Shown in pieces: positions 27,724 through 37,470 of a DNA stretch of 49,384 nt. Position numbers and translations under genes: made by a program. The stretch comes from Methylophaga pinxianii (GTDB lineage Bacteria > Pseudomonadota > Gammaproteobacteria > Nitrosococcales > Methylophagaceae). Position 1 is the stretch's first letter, and every line of letters begins with the position of its first letter. The notes under the pieces are model-generated. The model was not told the DNA's origin. It did no database searches and saw nothing but the letters and a program-made list of their open reading frames with translations. The stretch covers positions 1 to 49,384 of the forward strand of contig NZ_JAJAEO010000166.1 of assembly GCF_020447225.1 (NCBI RefSeq), given 5' to 3'.

Positions 27724-27726
27724 AAC

Positions 27727-29049
27727 ATGGCAGATTTAATCGAATTAAAAGTCCCGGATATTGGCGATTTTGATAGCGTTGAAATCATTGAAGTGCTTGT
27801 TGCTGAAGGTGATTCAATTAATGCCGATCAGGAAGTCATCACCATAGAGTCCGACAAAGCGATGATGGAAATTCCATCATCGTTGACAGGCACTATCAAA
27901 GAAATGAAAGTAAAAGTAGGTGATAAGGTCAGTGAAGGTTCTGTTATCGCTCTGATTGAATCAGATGATTCAGGTTCCAGCAGTGAAGCAGAAAAACCGG
28001 CTGAGAAAACTGCCGAAGCCAAACCTGCAGAAAAAGAAAAACCTGCCGAACCAGAAAGCAAGCCAGCGCCAGCAGCAACTATGGCTGCTCCACAAGCAGA
28101 AAGAACAGAAACCTTGCCTTACGCACCCGATACCGGCTCTGCAAAGAAAACCTCACATGCATCGCCCTCAGTCAGACAGTTTGCCCGTGAGTTAGGGGTG
28201 CCACTTGCCGGTGTTGTGGGTACTGGTCAGAAAGGCCGTATCACTAAAGAAGACGTACAGAACTTTGTTAAACAGGTCATGAACTCTCCTGCACCTAAAG
28301 CAGCAGAGGGTTCGGGCATTCCATCTGTTCCAGTCATTAACTTTGAACAGTTTGGTGAAATCGAAACGAAAGAACTATCACGAATCAAAAAAATCTCTGG
28401 CAAACATCTCCACGCTTGCTGGTTAAATATTCCCCATGTGACACAGTTTGACGAAGCGGATATTACTGAGCTGGAAGAATTCCGTCAGGAAAATAAAGAA
28501 ATGGCGGCTAAGAAAGGGGTTGGTTTAACGCCATTAGTCTTCATTATGAAAGCTGTGGTCGCCTGTCTTAAGCAGTATCCCGAATTTAATGCTTCGTTAA
28601 GTGAAGACAAACAAAGCCTGATTTATAAAAAGTACTACAACATCGGTGTAGCGGTTGATACCCCTAATGGCTTGATGGTACCGGTGATTCGTGATGTGGA
28701 TAAAAAAGGTTTTCTGGAACTGGCCGGCGAACTGGGCGAAATCAGTGCACGGGCTCGTGAAGGCACATTAACAGCGAAGGATTTACAGGGCGGAACGTTC
28801 TCTATCTCCAGTCTGGGTGGTATTGGGGGGCAATTTTTCACCCCGATCGTCAATGCCCCTGAAGTGGCTATTCTGGGTGTCAGTCGTCACCAAATGAAAC
28901 CGGTGTGGAATGGTAAGGAGTTTGAACCACGACTGATGTTGCCATTGTCGATTTCATACGATCATCGGGTGATTGATGGTGCTGCTGGCGCACGGTTTAC
29001 CGTGATGCTTAATCAGATGTTGTCGGATATCAGAAAGGTCTTGTTATGA
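27727..29049 (+). CDS. aceF: Dihydrolipoamide acetyltransferase (PDH E2)
   Basis: This is the E2 core of the pyruvate dehydrogenase complex, 440 residues. It has one N-terminal lipoyl domain (lipoyl lysine K44 in ESDKAMMEIPS) and a Lys/Pro/Ala/Glu-rich linker (about 80-135). An E1/E3-binding domain follows (about 138-178, ASPSVRQFARELGVPL to TKEDVQNFV). The C-terminal acetyltransferase domain carries the catalytic His in DHRVIDG. It has one lipoyl domain where E. coli has three, but the downstream E3 brings another. It overlaps lpd by 4 bp. Confidence 0.96.
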   Translation: MADLIELKVPDIGDFDSVEIIEVLVAEGDSINADQEVITIESDKAMMEIPSSLTGTIKEMKVKVGDKVSEGSVIALIESDDSGSSSEAEKPAEKTAEAKPAEKEKPAEPESKPAPAATMAAPQAERTETLPYAPDTGSAKKTSHASPSVRQFARELGVPLAGVVGTGQKGRITKEDVQNFVKQVMNSPAPKAAEGSGIPSVPVINFEQFGEIETKELSRIKKISGKHLHACWLNIPHVTQFDEADITELEEFRQENKEMAAKKGVGLTPLVFIMKAVVACLKQYPEFNASLSEDKQSLIYKKYYNIGVAVDTPNGLMVPVIRDVDKKGFLELAGELGEISARAREGTLTAKDLQGGTFSISSLGGIGGQFFTPIVNAPEVAILGVSRHQMKPVWNGKEFEPRLMLPLSISYDHRVIDGAAGARFTVMLNQMLSDIRKVLL

Positions 29050-30839
29050 GTTTGATTGAAGTCAAAGTACCCGATATCGGTGATTTTGATGCGGTGGAAA
29101 TTATTGAAATCCTGGTCTCAGAAGGGGATTCGATTAGTGAAAACCAAGACATTATCACATTGGAATCTGATAAGGCCGCGATGGAGATTCCAAGCTCAGC
29201 TGCTGGCGTCATCAAGTCAATAAACGTCAAAGTAGGTGATAAAGTTGCTCAAGGCGATGTGATACTCTCAGTTGAAAGTGAAGCGGATTCATCAACTGAG
29301 GAAGAGCCCGCTGAGCCTAAACCTGAAGCGGGCAAACCAAAAACTACTGAAACAGAAAAGCCAGCGGACGAATCCAAAGCTGCACCTGTAGTTAAGTCCG
29401 AGATTCCAACCGATGCAGATATGCACGCTGAAGTGGTTGTTTTAGGTTCTGGTCCTGGTGGCTATACGGCCGCGTTTCGTGCTGCAGATTTGGGTAAACA
29501 GGTGATTTTGATTGAGCGTCATCAACGCATTGGTGGCGTGTGCCTGAATGTCGGATGTATTCCATCAAAAGCGTTATTGCATACGGCTCATGTAATAAAT
29601 GAAGCAAAACATATCGCTGAAAATGGTGTGACCTTTGGTGCTCCCAAAATTGATATTCGTAAAGTTGCCAATTGGAAAGAGAGTATCGTCTCCAAATTGA
29701 CGGGTGGTCTGTCAGCCCTGGCTAAACAGCGCAAAGTAACTGTTGTGCATGGTGAAGCACAATTTTCCGCATCCAATCTTTTGCAAGTAACCTCAGGTGA
29801 TGGTGTCAAAACTATCAGTTTTGATAATTGCATTATTGCCGCGGGTTCTCGCGTCACTAAAATTCCGGTTTTCCCCAATGATGATCCACGCATGATGGAT
29901 TCCACAGATGCTTTGGAGTTGCAAGATATTCCCAAAAAACTGCTGGTGATTGGTGGCGGTATCATCGGCCTGGAAATGGCTACCGTTTATAACGCTTTGG
30001 GTTCTGAAATCAGTGTGGTGGAATTGCAGGATAGTTTGATTCCTGGTGCTGATAAGGATCTGGTCAAACCTTTGCATAATCATATTCAGAAACAATACAA
30101 AGCAATTTACCTGGAAACCAAAGTCAGCAATATTGAAGCATTAAAATCCGGTTTGAAGGTTACCTTTGAAGGGGATAATGCGCCGGAACCACAAACTTAT
30201 GACAAGATTCTGGTTGCGGTTGGCCGTTCACCCAATGGTAAATTGATTAATGCAGAAGCCGCGGGCGTAACAGTCAATGATTATGGCTTTATTGAAGTCA
30301 ATCAGCAGATGCAGACCAATGTGCCGCATATCTATGCGATAGGTGATATTGTCGGCCAGCCAATGTTGGCACACAAAGCGACACATGAAGGTAAAGTGGC
30401 TGCCGAACATATCGCTGGTAAAAAAGTAGCCTTTGATCCCATGACCATTCCATCGGTTGCCTATACTGATCCAGAAGTTGCCTGGATGGGGCTTAGCGAA
30501 GATGAAGCCAAAAAACAGGGTATCGAATATGTGAAGGGCGCTTTCCCTTGGGCAGCAAGTGGTCGCAGTTTGAGCGTAGATCGCGATGAGGGTCTGACCA
30601 AAGCTTTATTTGATAAGGAAACCGGTCGTTTACTCGGCGCCGGAATCGTCGGTCCCAATGCCGGTGAATTAATCGCAGAAGCGGTATTGGCGCTGGAAAT
30701 GGGAGCAGATGCTGAAGACATAGGTCTGAGTATTCATCCACATCCAACCTTATCTGAGACCTTTGCCTTCGCGGCCGAAATGGCCGAAGGTAATATCACG
30801 GATTTGATGCCTCCACGTAAAACATTACACAGTAAATAA
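29046..30839 (+). CDS. lpd: Dihydrolipoamide dehydrogenase (E3) with N-terminal lipoyl domain
   Basis: E3 reoxidises dihydrolipoamide with FAD and NAD+. At 597 residues it is about 120 longer than plain E3 because of an extra N-terminal lipoyl domain (K43 in LESDKAAMEIPS) and a charged linker. This form is known in Neisseria and some other proteobacteria. The E3 core has GSGPGGY (134-140), redox-active C166 and C171 (GGVCLNVGC), an NAD site VIGGGIIGLE and the C-terminal His-Glu motif HPHPTLSE. The lipoyl domain is very similar to that of aceF, which suggests duplication within the operon. Confidence 0.97.
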   Translation: MSLIEVKVPDIGDFDAVEIIEILVSEGDSISENQDIITLESDKAAMEIPSSAAGVIKSINVKVGDKVAQGDVILSVESEADSSTEEEPAEPKPEAGKPKTTETEKPADESKAAPVVKSEIPTDADMHAEVVVLGSGPGGYTAAFRAADLGKQVILIERHQRIGGVCLNVGCIPSKALLHTAHVINEAKHIAENGVTFGAPKIDIRKVANWKESIVSKLTGGLSALAKQRKVTVVHGEAQFSASNLLQVTSGDGVKTISFDNCIIAAGSRVTKIPVFPNDDPRMMDSTDALELQDIPKKLLVIGGGIIGLEMATVYNALGSEISVVELQDSLIPGADKDLVKPLHNHIQKQYKAIYLETKVSNIEALKSGLKVTFEGDNAPEPQTYDKILVAVGRSPNGKLINAEAAGVTVNDYGFIEVNQQMQTNVPHIYAIGDIVGQPMLAHKATHEGKVAAEHIAGKKVAFDPMTIPSVAYTDPEVAWMGLSEDEAKKQGIEYVKGAFPWAASGRSLSVDRDEGLTKALFDKETGRLLGAGIVGPNAGELIAEAVLALEMGADAEDIGLSIHPHPTLSETFAFAAEMAEGNITDLMPPRKTLHSK

Positions 30840-30848
30840 GCCAATCTC

Positions 30849-30890
30849 AGCTGTTCAGAACGCTATAGTTGTTCTGAACAGCTTTAATCT
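30849..30890 (+). terminator. Probable terminator of the pdh operon
   Basis: AGCTGTTCAGAAC (30849-30861) and GTTCTGAACAGCT (30871-30883) form a perfect 13-bp stem with a 9-base loop, 9 bp after the lpd stop. The tail TTAATCTTAAT is only moderately T-rich. It could also be a protein-binding palindrome, but the place suits a terminator. Confidence 0.65.
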
Positions 30891-30945
30891 TAATCAGTGA
30901 TAAACTGCCTTTCATGCCGCGGATCCAGCCAGTGATAACTCAGCC

Positions 30946-31731
30946 ATGACCAGAGAGAACTCTGTGCTTAAACCGCCTTTAAAGTGGGCCGGTGGCAAAC
31001 GCTGGTTAATTCCCAAGTTATTAAAGTTGTGGAAACAGTTTCCAGAGTATCGGCTGGTTGAGCCTTTTTGTGGTGGTCTATCTGTTGCTCTGGGCTTAAA
31101 TCCTCAGCAAGCTTTATTAAACGATTTAAATCCAGCGCTGATTAATTTTTACCGTCAATTACAACAGGGGTTGACTATCGATTTGCCACTGGCAAATGAT
31201 GAACAGCTTTATTACCAGTATCGTAAACAGTTCAATGATATTGCTGCACATAATGAAGTTGAGCGGGCCCAGTTATTTTATTATCTGAATCGAACCGGTT
31301 ATAACGGTTTATGCCGGTTTAATAAGAGTGGTGGATATAACGTTCCATTCGGTCGGTATAAAACCATCAATTACGTAGATGATTTTGCGTCCTACCAAGC
31401 AGTTTTAAGCCAGTGGGAATTTAGCAACACTGATTTTGCCAATCTAACGATCCAGCAAAATGATTTTATTTACGCTGACCCGCCTTATGATGTGCCTTTC
31501 CGACAATATTCTCAGCAAGGTTTTGATTGGGATGATCAGGTAAGGCTGGCTGAATGGCTGGCAAAACATGATGGTCCAGTAGTGTTATCCAACCAGGCTA
31601 CGGATAAAATTAAAAAGCTTTATCGTGAGCTGGGATTTAGCCTGAGATATCTTGATGCACCTCGCACGATCAGTTGTAAAGGAAATAAACGTCAGTCAGC
31701 AAGAGAAGTGCTTGCTTTACGCGGATTTTGA
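30946..31731 (+). CDS. dam: DNA adenine methylase (Dam-type, D12 family)
   Basis: This is an N6-adenine methyltransferase, 261 residues, probably specific for GATC. Motifs occur in Dam order: PLKWAGGKRWLIP (about 11-23), VEPFCGGLSVAL, catalytic DPPY at 178-181, and a late ARTISCKGNKR-type segment (APRTISCKG). No restriction enzyme is adjacent, so it looks like a housekeeping methylase for mismatch repair and replication timing. It sits between the pdh operon and argG, not near aroB as in enterics. ATG 30946 is used; a GTG at 30964 is possible. Confidence 0.92.
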   Translation: MTRENSVLKPPLKWAGGKRWLIPKLLKLWKQFPEYRLVEPFCGGLSVALGLNPQQALLNDLNPALINFYRQLQQGLTIDLPLANDEQLYYQYRKQFNDIAAHNEVERAQLFYYLNRTGYNGLCRFNKSGGYNVPFGRYKTINYVDDFASYQAVLSQWEFSNTDFANLTIQQNDFIYADPPYDVPFRQYSQQGFDWDDQVRLAEWLAKHDGPVVLSNQATDKIKKLYRELGFSLRYLDAPRTISCKGNKRQSAREVLALRGF

Positions 31732-31781
31732 TACAATAACGCATCTATTTTAAATTTCTTCGATACAGGATTTCTTCCCCC

Positions 31782-32993
31782 ATGTCTGACATCAAAAAAG
31801 TCGTCCTTGCATATTCAGGTGGCCTGGATACTTCCGTTATTCTCAAATGGCTGCAAGACAAATATCAATGTGAAGTGGTTACCTTCACCGCTGACCTTGG
31901 TCAGGGCGAAGAAGTTGAACCTGCTCGTGCTAAAGCCAAATCGTTGGGTATTAAAGAAATTTATATTGAAGATTTGCGCGAAGAATTTGCTCGTGATTAT
32001 GTTTTTCCAATGTTCCGTGCCAACGCCATTTATGAAGGCGAATATCTGTTAGGTACTTCGATTGCCCGCCCATTAATTGCCAAACGTCTGGTCGAAATAG
32101 CTGCTCAAACGGGGGCTGAAGCCGTTTCGCATGGTGCAACCGGTAAAGGCAATGATCAGGTTCGTTTCGAGCTGGGTGCCTATGGCTTAAATCCAAATAT
32201 TAAGGTTATTGCTCCTTGGCGTGAGTGGGATTTATTGTCACGCCAAAAATTGCTGGATTATGCGGAATTACATGGTATTCCGGTAGAGATGAAACAAGGT
32301 AAAAAATCACCTTATTCGATGGATGCCAATCTGCTGCATATTTCTTATGAAGGCGGCATTCTTGAAGACCCATGGGCTGAAGCGGAAGAGAGCATGTGGC
32401 GCTGGTCTGTTTCACCTGAAAATGCCCCTGATAAAGCAACTTATCTCGAGCTGAGCTATGAGAAAGGGGATATTGTCGCCATTAATGGTGAGCGTATGAC
32501 TCCTGCCCAGGTAATGATTTATCTGAATAAGGTCGCTGGTGAAAACGGTGTTGGACGATTGGATATTGTTGAAAATCGTTATATTGGTATGAAATCCCGT
32601 GGCTGCTACGAAACCCCGGCCGGGACCGTCATGTTACGTGCACATCGTGCCATTGAGTCATTAACATTAGATCGTGAGGTGGCGCATTTAAAAGATGAAT
32701 TGATGCCACGTTATGCCAGCATGATTTACAACGGTTATTGGTGGGCGCCTGAACGTTTGATGATGCAGGCAATGATAGATGCATCACAGAACAGTGTGAA
32801 CGGTGATGTCAGAATCAAACTCTATAAAGGCAATGTGATTGTAGTAGGAAGACAGTCTGCTACAGACAGCCTGTTTGATGAATCTATTGCCACTTTTGAA
32901 GATGATGCCGGTGCCTATAATCAGAAAGATGCAGAAGGCTTTATTAAGCTAAATGCTCTCAGATTAAAAATTGCAGGGAAGAAGAAAAAATAG
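31782..32993 (+). CDS. argG: Argininosuccinate synthase
   Basis: ArgG joins citrulline and aspartate using ATP in arginine synthesis. The 403-residue protein has the N-type ATP pyrophosphatase loop [15 protein letters not shown] at residues 7-21. It also has [18 protein letters not shown] for substrate binding and [14 protein letters not shown]. It lies 50 bp after dam and 24 bp before the diguanylate cyclase gene. A short -10-like TACAAT (31732-31737) follows the dam stop. Confidence 0.97.
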   Translation: MSDIKKVVLAYSGGLDTSVILKWLQDKYQCEVVTFTADLGQGEEVEPARAKAKSLGIKEIYIEDLREEFARDYVFPMFRANAIYEGEYLLGTSIARPLIAKRLVEIAAQTGAEAVSHGATGKGNDQVRFELGAYGLNPNIKVIAPWREWDLLSRQKLLDYAELHGIPVEMKQGKKSPYSMDANLLHISYEGGILEDPWAEAEESMWRWSVSPENAPDKATYLELSYEKGDIVAINGERMTPAQVMIYLNKVAGENGVGRLDIVENRYIGMKSRGCYETPAGTVMLRAHRAIESLTLDREVAHLKDELMPRYASMIYNGYWWAPERLMMQAMIDASQNSVNGDVRIKLYKGNVIVVGRQSATDSLFDESIATFEDDAGAYNQKDAEGFIKLNALRLKIAGKKKK

Positions 32994-33017
32994 GCACATG
33001 GATTTGCCGGAGTATTT

Positions 33018-34055
33018 ATGAAATACAGTGAGAATGAAGAGCGTACAGCTGAATGGATGCGGTTGGCGCTCTCTAAAATGAAGCAATATGAAATTTCTCC
33101 AACACCGGCCAATTATGCCTTATGGTTTGAGTATGTTTCTGGCACCAATTTGGCTTTGGTGGAAGCGGTTGATAGAGAAATTGAGTTAACCGGAAAACTG
33201 ACTGTTCAACAAAGCAGATTATTACATGAGCAGTTTTTTGATGATGATAAAGACCGCGCTGCAATGTTTGAAATGCGTCATGAACTGGCGCGTTTACTGA
33301 AGCAAGTTCTGCATTATGTCTATACGGGAGTTACCACAACCGATCGCAGCAATAGCCATTTACAAAGCATGTTAAGTCGTCTGCAACCAGATTTAAATCG
33401 TCAGCAATTGCACACCTTGATCGAAGAAGTTCTGATTGAAACCCGTTTAGCGGTTTCTTCCGGTGAATTGCTGAACGAACAGTTAAGCGGTGCTATGACA
33501 GAAGTTGCGTCGTTGAAGAAAGAATTAAGTGATTCCCGTCGTGAAGCGATTACAGATAGTCTGACGGGGTTGGCGAATCGCAAACACTTTGACGAACTTA
33601 TTGCTAAATTGACACATGATGCTGATGTGAATGGTATGGATGTTTCCGTTATTTTTTCTGATGTAGATCTGTTCAGTGCAATCAATGAAAAGCATGGGCA
33701 ATTAGTTGGCGATCAGGTATTAAAAGTCATTGCCGAACTGATGAAAAAATCTTTGAAGGGACGCGATCTCGTTGCTCGCTACGGTGGTGAAGAGTTCGCG
33801 GTTATTCTGCCCCACACCAGTATGCAAAATGCTCGTCAACTTGCTGAATCGATTCGACAGGACATTGCCAGTAAACGGATTCAGCGTAAAGATACTCACG
33901 AGCCCCTTGGTGCGATCACCATGTCTTTTGGAGTTGCCCGTTATGTTTCAGGGGAAGGGGTGGATAGCTTTCTGCAACGTGTGGATCGGGCCGTATATTT
34001 AGCAAAACGCAGCGGACGCAACACTGTGTGTGATGCGCCGCCACCCATTATTTAA
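33018..34055 (+). CDS. Diguanylate cyclase (GGDEF protein)
   Basis: This 345-residue cytoplasmic protein makes the second messenger c-di-GMP. The first 165 residues are a helical domain with no membrane segment, of a kind often seen before GGDEF in this family. The GGDEF domain (about 175-340) has the active motif GGEEF (256-260) and the metal site FSDVDLFSAINEKHG. The product-inhibition I-site is degenerate: the RxxD position reads KGRD (247-250), so Arg is Lys. Feedback control may therefore be weaker. What the N-terminal domain senses is unknown. Confidence 0.93.
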   Translation: MKYSENEERTAEWMRLALSKMKQYEISPTPANYALWFEYVSGTNLALVEAVDREIELTGKLTVQQSRLLHEQFFDDDKDRAAMFEMRHELARLLKQVLHYVYTGVTTTDRSNSHLQSMLSRLQPDLNRQQLHTLIEEVLIETRLAVSSGELLNEQLSGAMTEVASLKKELSDSRREAITDSLTGLANRKHFDELIAKLTHDADVNGMDVSVIFSDVDLFSAINEKHGQLVGDQVLKVIAELMKKSLKGRDLVARYGGEEFAVILPHTSMQNARQLAESIRQDIASKRIQRKDTHEPLGAITMSFGVARYVSGEGVDSFLQRVDRAVYLAKRSGRNTVCDAPPPII

Positions 34056-34059
34056 TTAA

Positions 34060-34662
34060 TTAAAAACTATCTGTAAAAAATACTTCTTCCAGTGGAAGTT
34101 GACCCGCTCGGGGACGTGCGTCTTCGAGCTTCTTACCCACAGTAATCATCATCACGATAATATGATCATGCGGTAAATTAATGATGCGGGCGACTTTATC
34201 AAAGTCAAAACCATCCATTGGGCAGGTGTCATACCCCATGCCTTTTGCCATCAACATAATATTCATGGCTGCAATACTAGCTGATCGAACACACTCATCA
34301 CGCTGACCTTGATGATGGTTGGCATAGTAATTTTCAATGGCGGGAAGAATGGCATTTTGTGCTGCTTCAGGGGCATGCTGCCAATAGCGTTCTGGCTGTT
34401 TCTCCCAGGCATTCAAATCGGCACAAAGTACCAATAACAATGAAGAATCGACAACTTGCGCCTGTCCCCATGCGGCTTCCAGGATTTGCTGACGTTTTTC
34501 AGCATCTTGAACACGGACAAAACGCCAGTGTTGAATATTGAATGCCGTTGGTGAAAGGATGGCATGCTCCATCAATTCTTTTATTTCGGCTTCGGTCATT
34601 TGATGTGCAGGGTCATAGTGTTTGACCGAGCGACGAGTTTGAATCGCTTGTTTTATATCCAT
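34060..34662 (-). CDS. Nitroreductase family protein
   Basis: This is an FMN-dependent NAD(P)H oxidoreductase of the nitroreductase fold, 200 residues. The N-terminal phosphate-binding RRSVKHYDP, the ILSPTAFNIQHWRFV segment and the C-terminal VGKKLEDARPRAGQLPLEEVFF are typical. A frame-open TTG at 34692 would overlap the upstream gene. I use ATG 34662 because it gives the family start MDIKQAIQTRRSV. The natural substrate is unknown; quinones, nitro compounds or flavins are options. It is convergent with the diguanylate cyclase gene. Confidence 0.88.
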   Translation of the reverse strand: MDIKQAIQTRRSVKHYDPAHQMTEAEIKELMEHAILSPTAFNIQHWRFVRVQDAEKRQQILEAAWGQAQVVDSSLLLVLCADLNAWEKQPERYWQHAPEAAQNAILPAIENYYANHHQGQRDECVRSASIAAMNIMLMAKGMGYDTCPMDGFDFDKVARIINLPHDHIIVMMITVGKKLEDARPRAGQLPLEEVFFTDSF

Positions 34663-34678
34663 GGTTTTGCAGTGGTAC

Positions 34679-35461
34679 TCAGTTAAGTTCAATTTTCAGA
34701 TACAGCCATTGTTGTTCATCCTGATGGCTGCGATAAGTTTGGGAATTTTGTTGCTGGCGTTGCTGCTCACCAATTTGACCAATCAGGATCCACTGATTGA
34801 CCGGACCGGTGATGGAAGTGAGTAAACTGGTCGTTGTGATATCACCATTACGCTGCATTTTGGAAAACAAAGGCAGGATATCCACTCGAGCCTGTTGATT
34901 GCCGAGTATATTGACTCTCGCCTGAAAGCCGTTATCCAATTGAACATACTGTGTCGTTTCCTGCACAGCAATACCCCCATGGGGATAAAAAATGAGTTGT
35001 TGCTCATCGTTAGCTACGGCTCGCCCCATTTGAATATCGATAGGCTGTCCGGCAATACCCCGGGCCTGATATTGCTGATCCCGTTCACGACTGTTTTTGG
35101 TAGACCACCGGTGTATTTCTACAGAAGAATTTTTCGGGTTATCCAAATCAATGTTCACCTGGTCATCAGCCATATTCTGATCGTTGATCTGTCTTTGGGT
35201 ACGCAGTACGGTAACGGTGAGGCTTTGTTGTCGGCTGTCTAGCTGTTTGACCAAACGTTCAATTTCTACAAAACTCTGTGACGAACTTTTTATTATCAAT
35301 AAGTTATCGTGGCCATTGATGGTTGTATAGCTATCTACCATAGGTTCAATCATTGGCAAGATTTCTGCTGCAAGACGATGCTGCAATTCAATGGTGCGGA
35401 TTTGATCAGCATAGGCGGGCAAGGCCAGCATCAAAAATACAATTGAATAGATAAATTTCAT
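34679..35461 (-). CDS. Exported protein with secretin N-domain
   Basis: This 260-residue protein has a signal peptide (MKFIYSIVFLMLALPAYA) and a region (about 20-80) with the secretin N1-domain pattern (RTIELQHRLAAEILPMIEPMV, GHDNLLIIKSSSQSFVEIERLVKQLD). The rest, with VNILGNQQARVDILPLFSKMQ and ITGPVNQWILIG, resembles other secretin-associated beta-rich parts, but no pore-forming secretin domain is seen. It is probably periplasmic, assembling with or regulating a secretin. It overlaps the upstream gene by 4 bp in the purB transcript. The exact role is unknown. Confidence 0.65.
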   Translation of the reverse strand: MKFIYSIVFLMLALPAYADQIRTIELQHRLAAEILPMIEPMVDSYTTINGHDNLLIIKSSSQSFVEIERLVKQLDSRQQSLTVTVLRTQRQINDQNMADDQVNIDLDNPKNSSVEIHRWSTKNSRERDQQYQARGIAGQPIDIQMGRAVANDEQQLIFYPHGGIAVQETTQYVQLDNGFQARVNILGNQQARVDILPLFSKMQRNGDITTTSLLTSITGPVNQWILIGQIGEQQRQQQNSQTYRSHQDEQQWLYLKIELN

Positions 35462-35964
35462 AAATGTAATCGCCTTGTAGCCATATCGGCAGAACTATGA
35501 TTCCAGCATTCTTCAAATTGTTGTTTTAACTCACGCACGGTTAGAGGATCATGCAGATTTGCCTGGCCCATGTAGCGTTGATTGTTAAGACAGCGCAAAT
35601 AGCCCGAATGGTCAACTAAAAGTAATAAATTTTTAGGTCGTTTATATTTATCTGAGAGAATGTTTACAGTAATCGAACTGGTCAGTTTAGATATTAACGG
35701 TAATAGTCGATGAGAATTAATGATGCTGCTTTGGGTTTCATCAACCAATAACCTGATTTGGCTGCGGCGGCTGTTAATACAGAGTTGTTTTATACAATCA
35801 ATCAAGGACGGACTGTCGAGCAAGACAGCGTCCAGTTGACTGCCCATAAAACATATTTCTCGCTGAGCGGTTTCCACCAATGCCAAGGCAGCCGAAGCTG
35901 CCTCATGTTTACCATCAAATGCAATGATTTGATCGGTGTTGGCCGGAGTGGAATTTTCTGCCAT
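35458..35964 (-). CDS. Unrecognised protein, possibly PLD-like fold (purB-linked)
   Basis: This is a 168-residue cytoplasmic protein. Its layout (an N-terminal FDGKHEAASAALALVETAQREICFMGSQLDAVLLDSP, then SQIRLLVDETQSSIINSHRLLPL and a late LLLVDHSGYLRC) resembles one half of a phospholipase-D-like fold without the HKD catalytic motif. Similar small proteins are encoded near purB or secretin-like genes in related bacteria, by memory only. Its ATG directly abuts the purB stop. No function is claimed. Confidence 0.55.
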   Translation of the reverse strand: MAENSTPANTDQIIAFDGKHEAASAALALVETAQREICFMGSQLDAVLLDSPSLIDCIKQLCINSRRSQIRLLVDETQSSIINSHRLLPLISKLTSSITVNILSDKYKRPKNLLLLVDHSGYLRCLNNQRYMGQANLHDPLTVRELKQQFEECWNHSSADMATRRLHL

Positions 35965-37401
<1,437 letters not shown>

Positions 37402-37470
37402 TCATTCAATCTGATTTATGAATTTGCGTTAAAATACCGTTCGTCTTAGTTTCAACTTCGGAGCGTTTAC

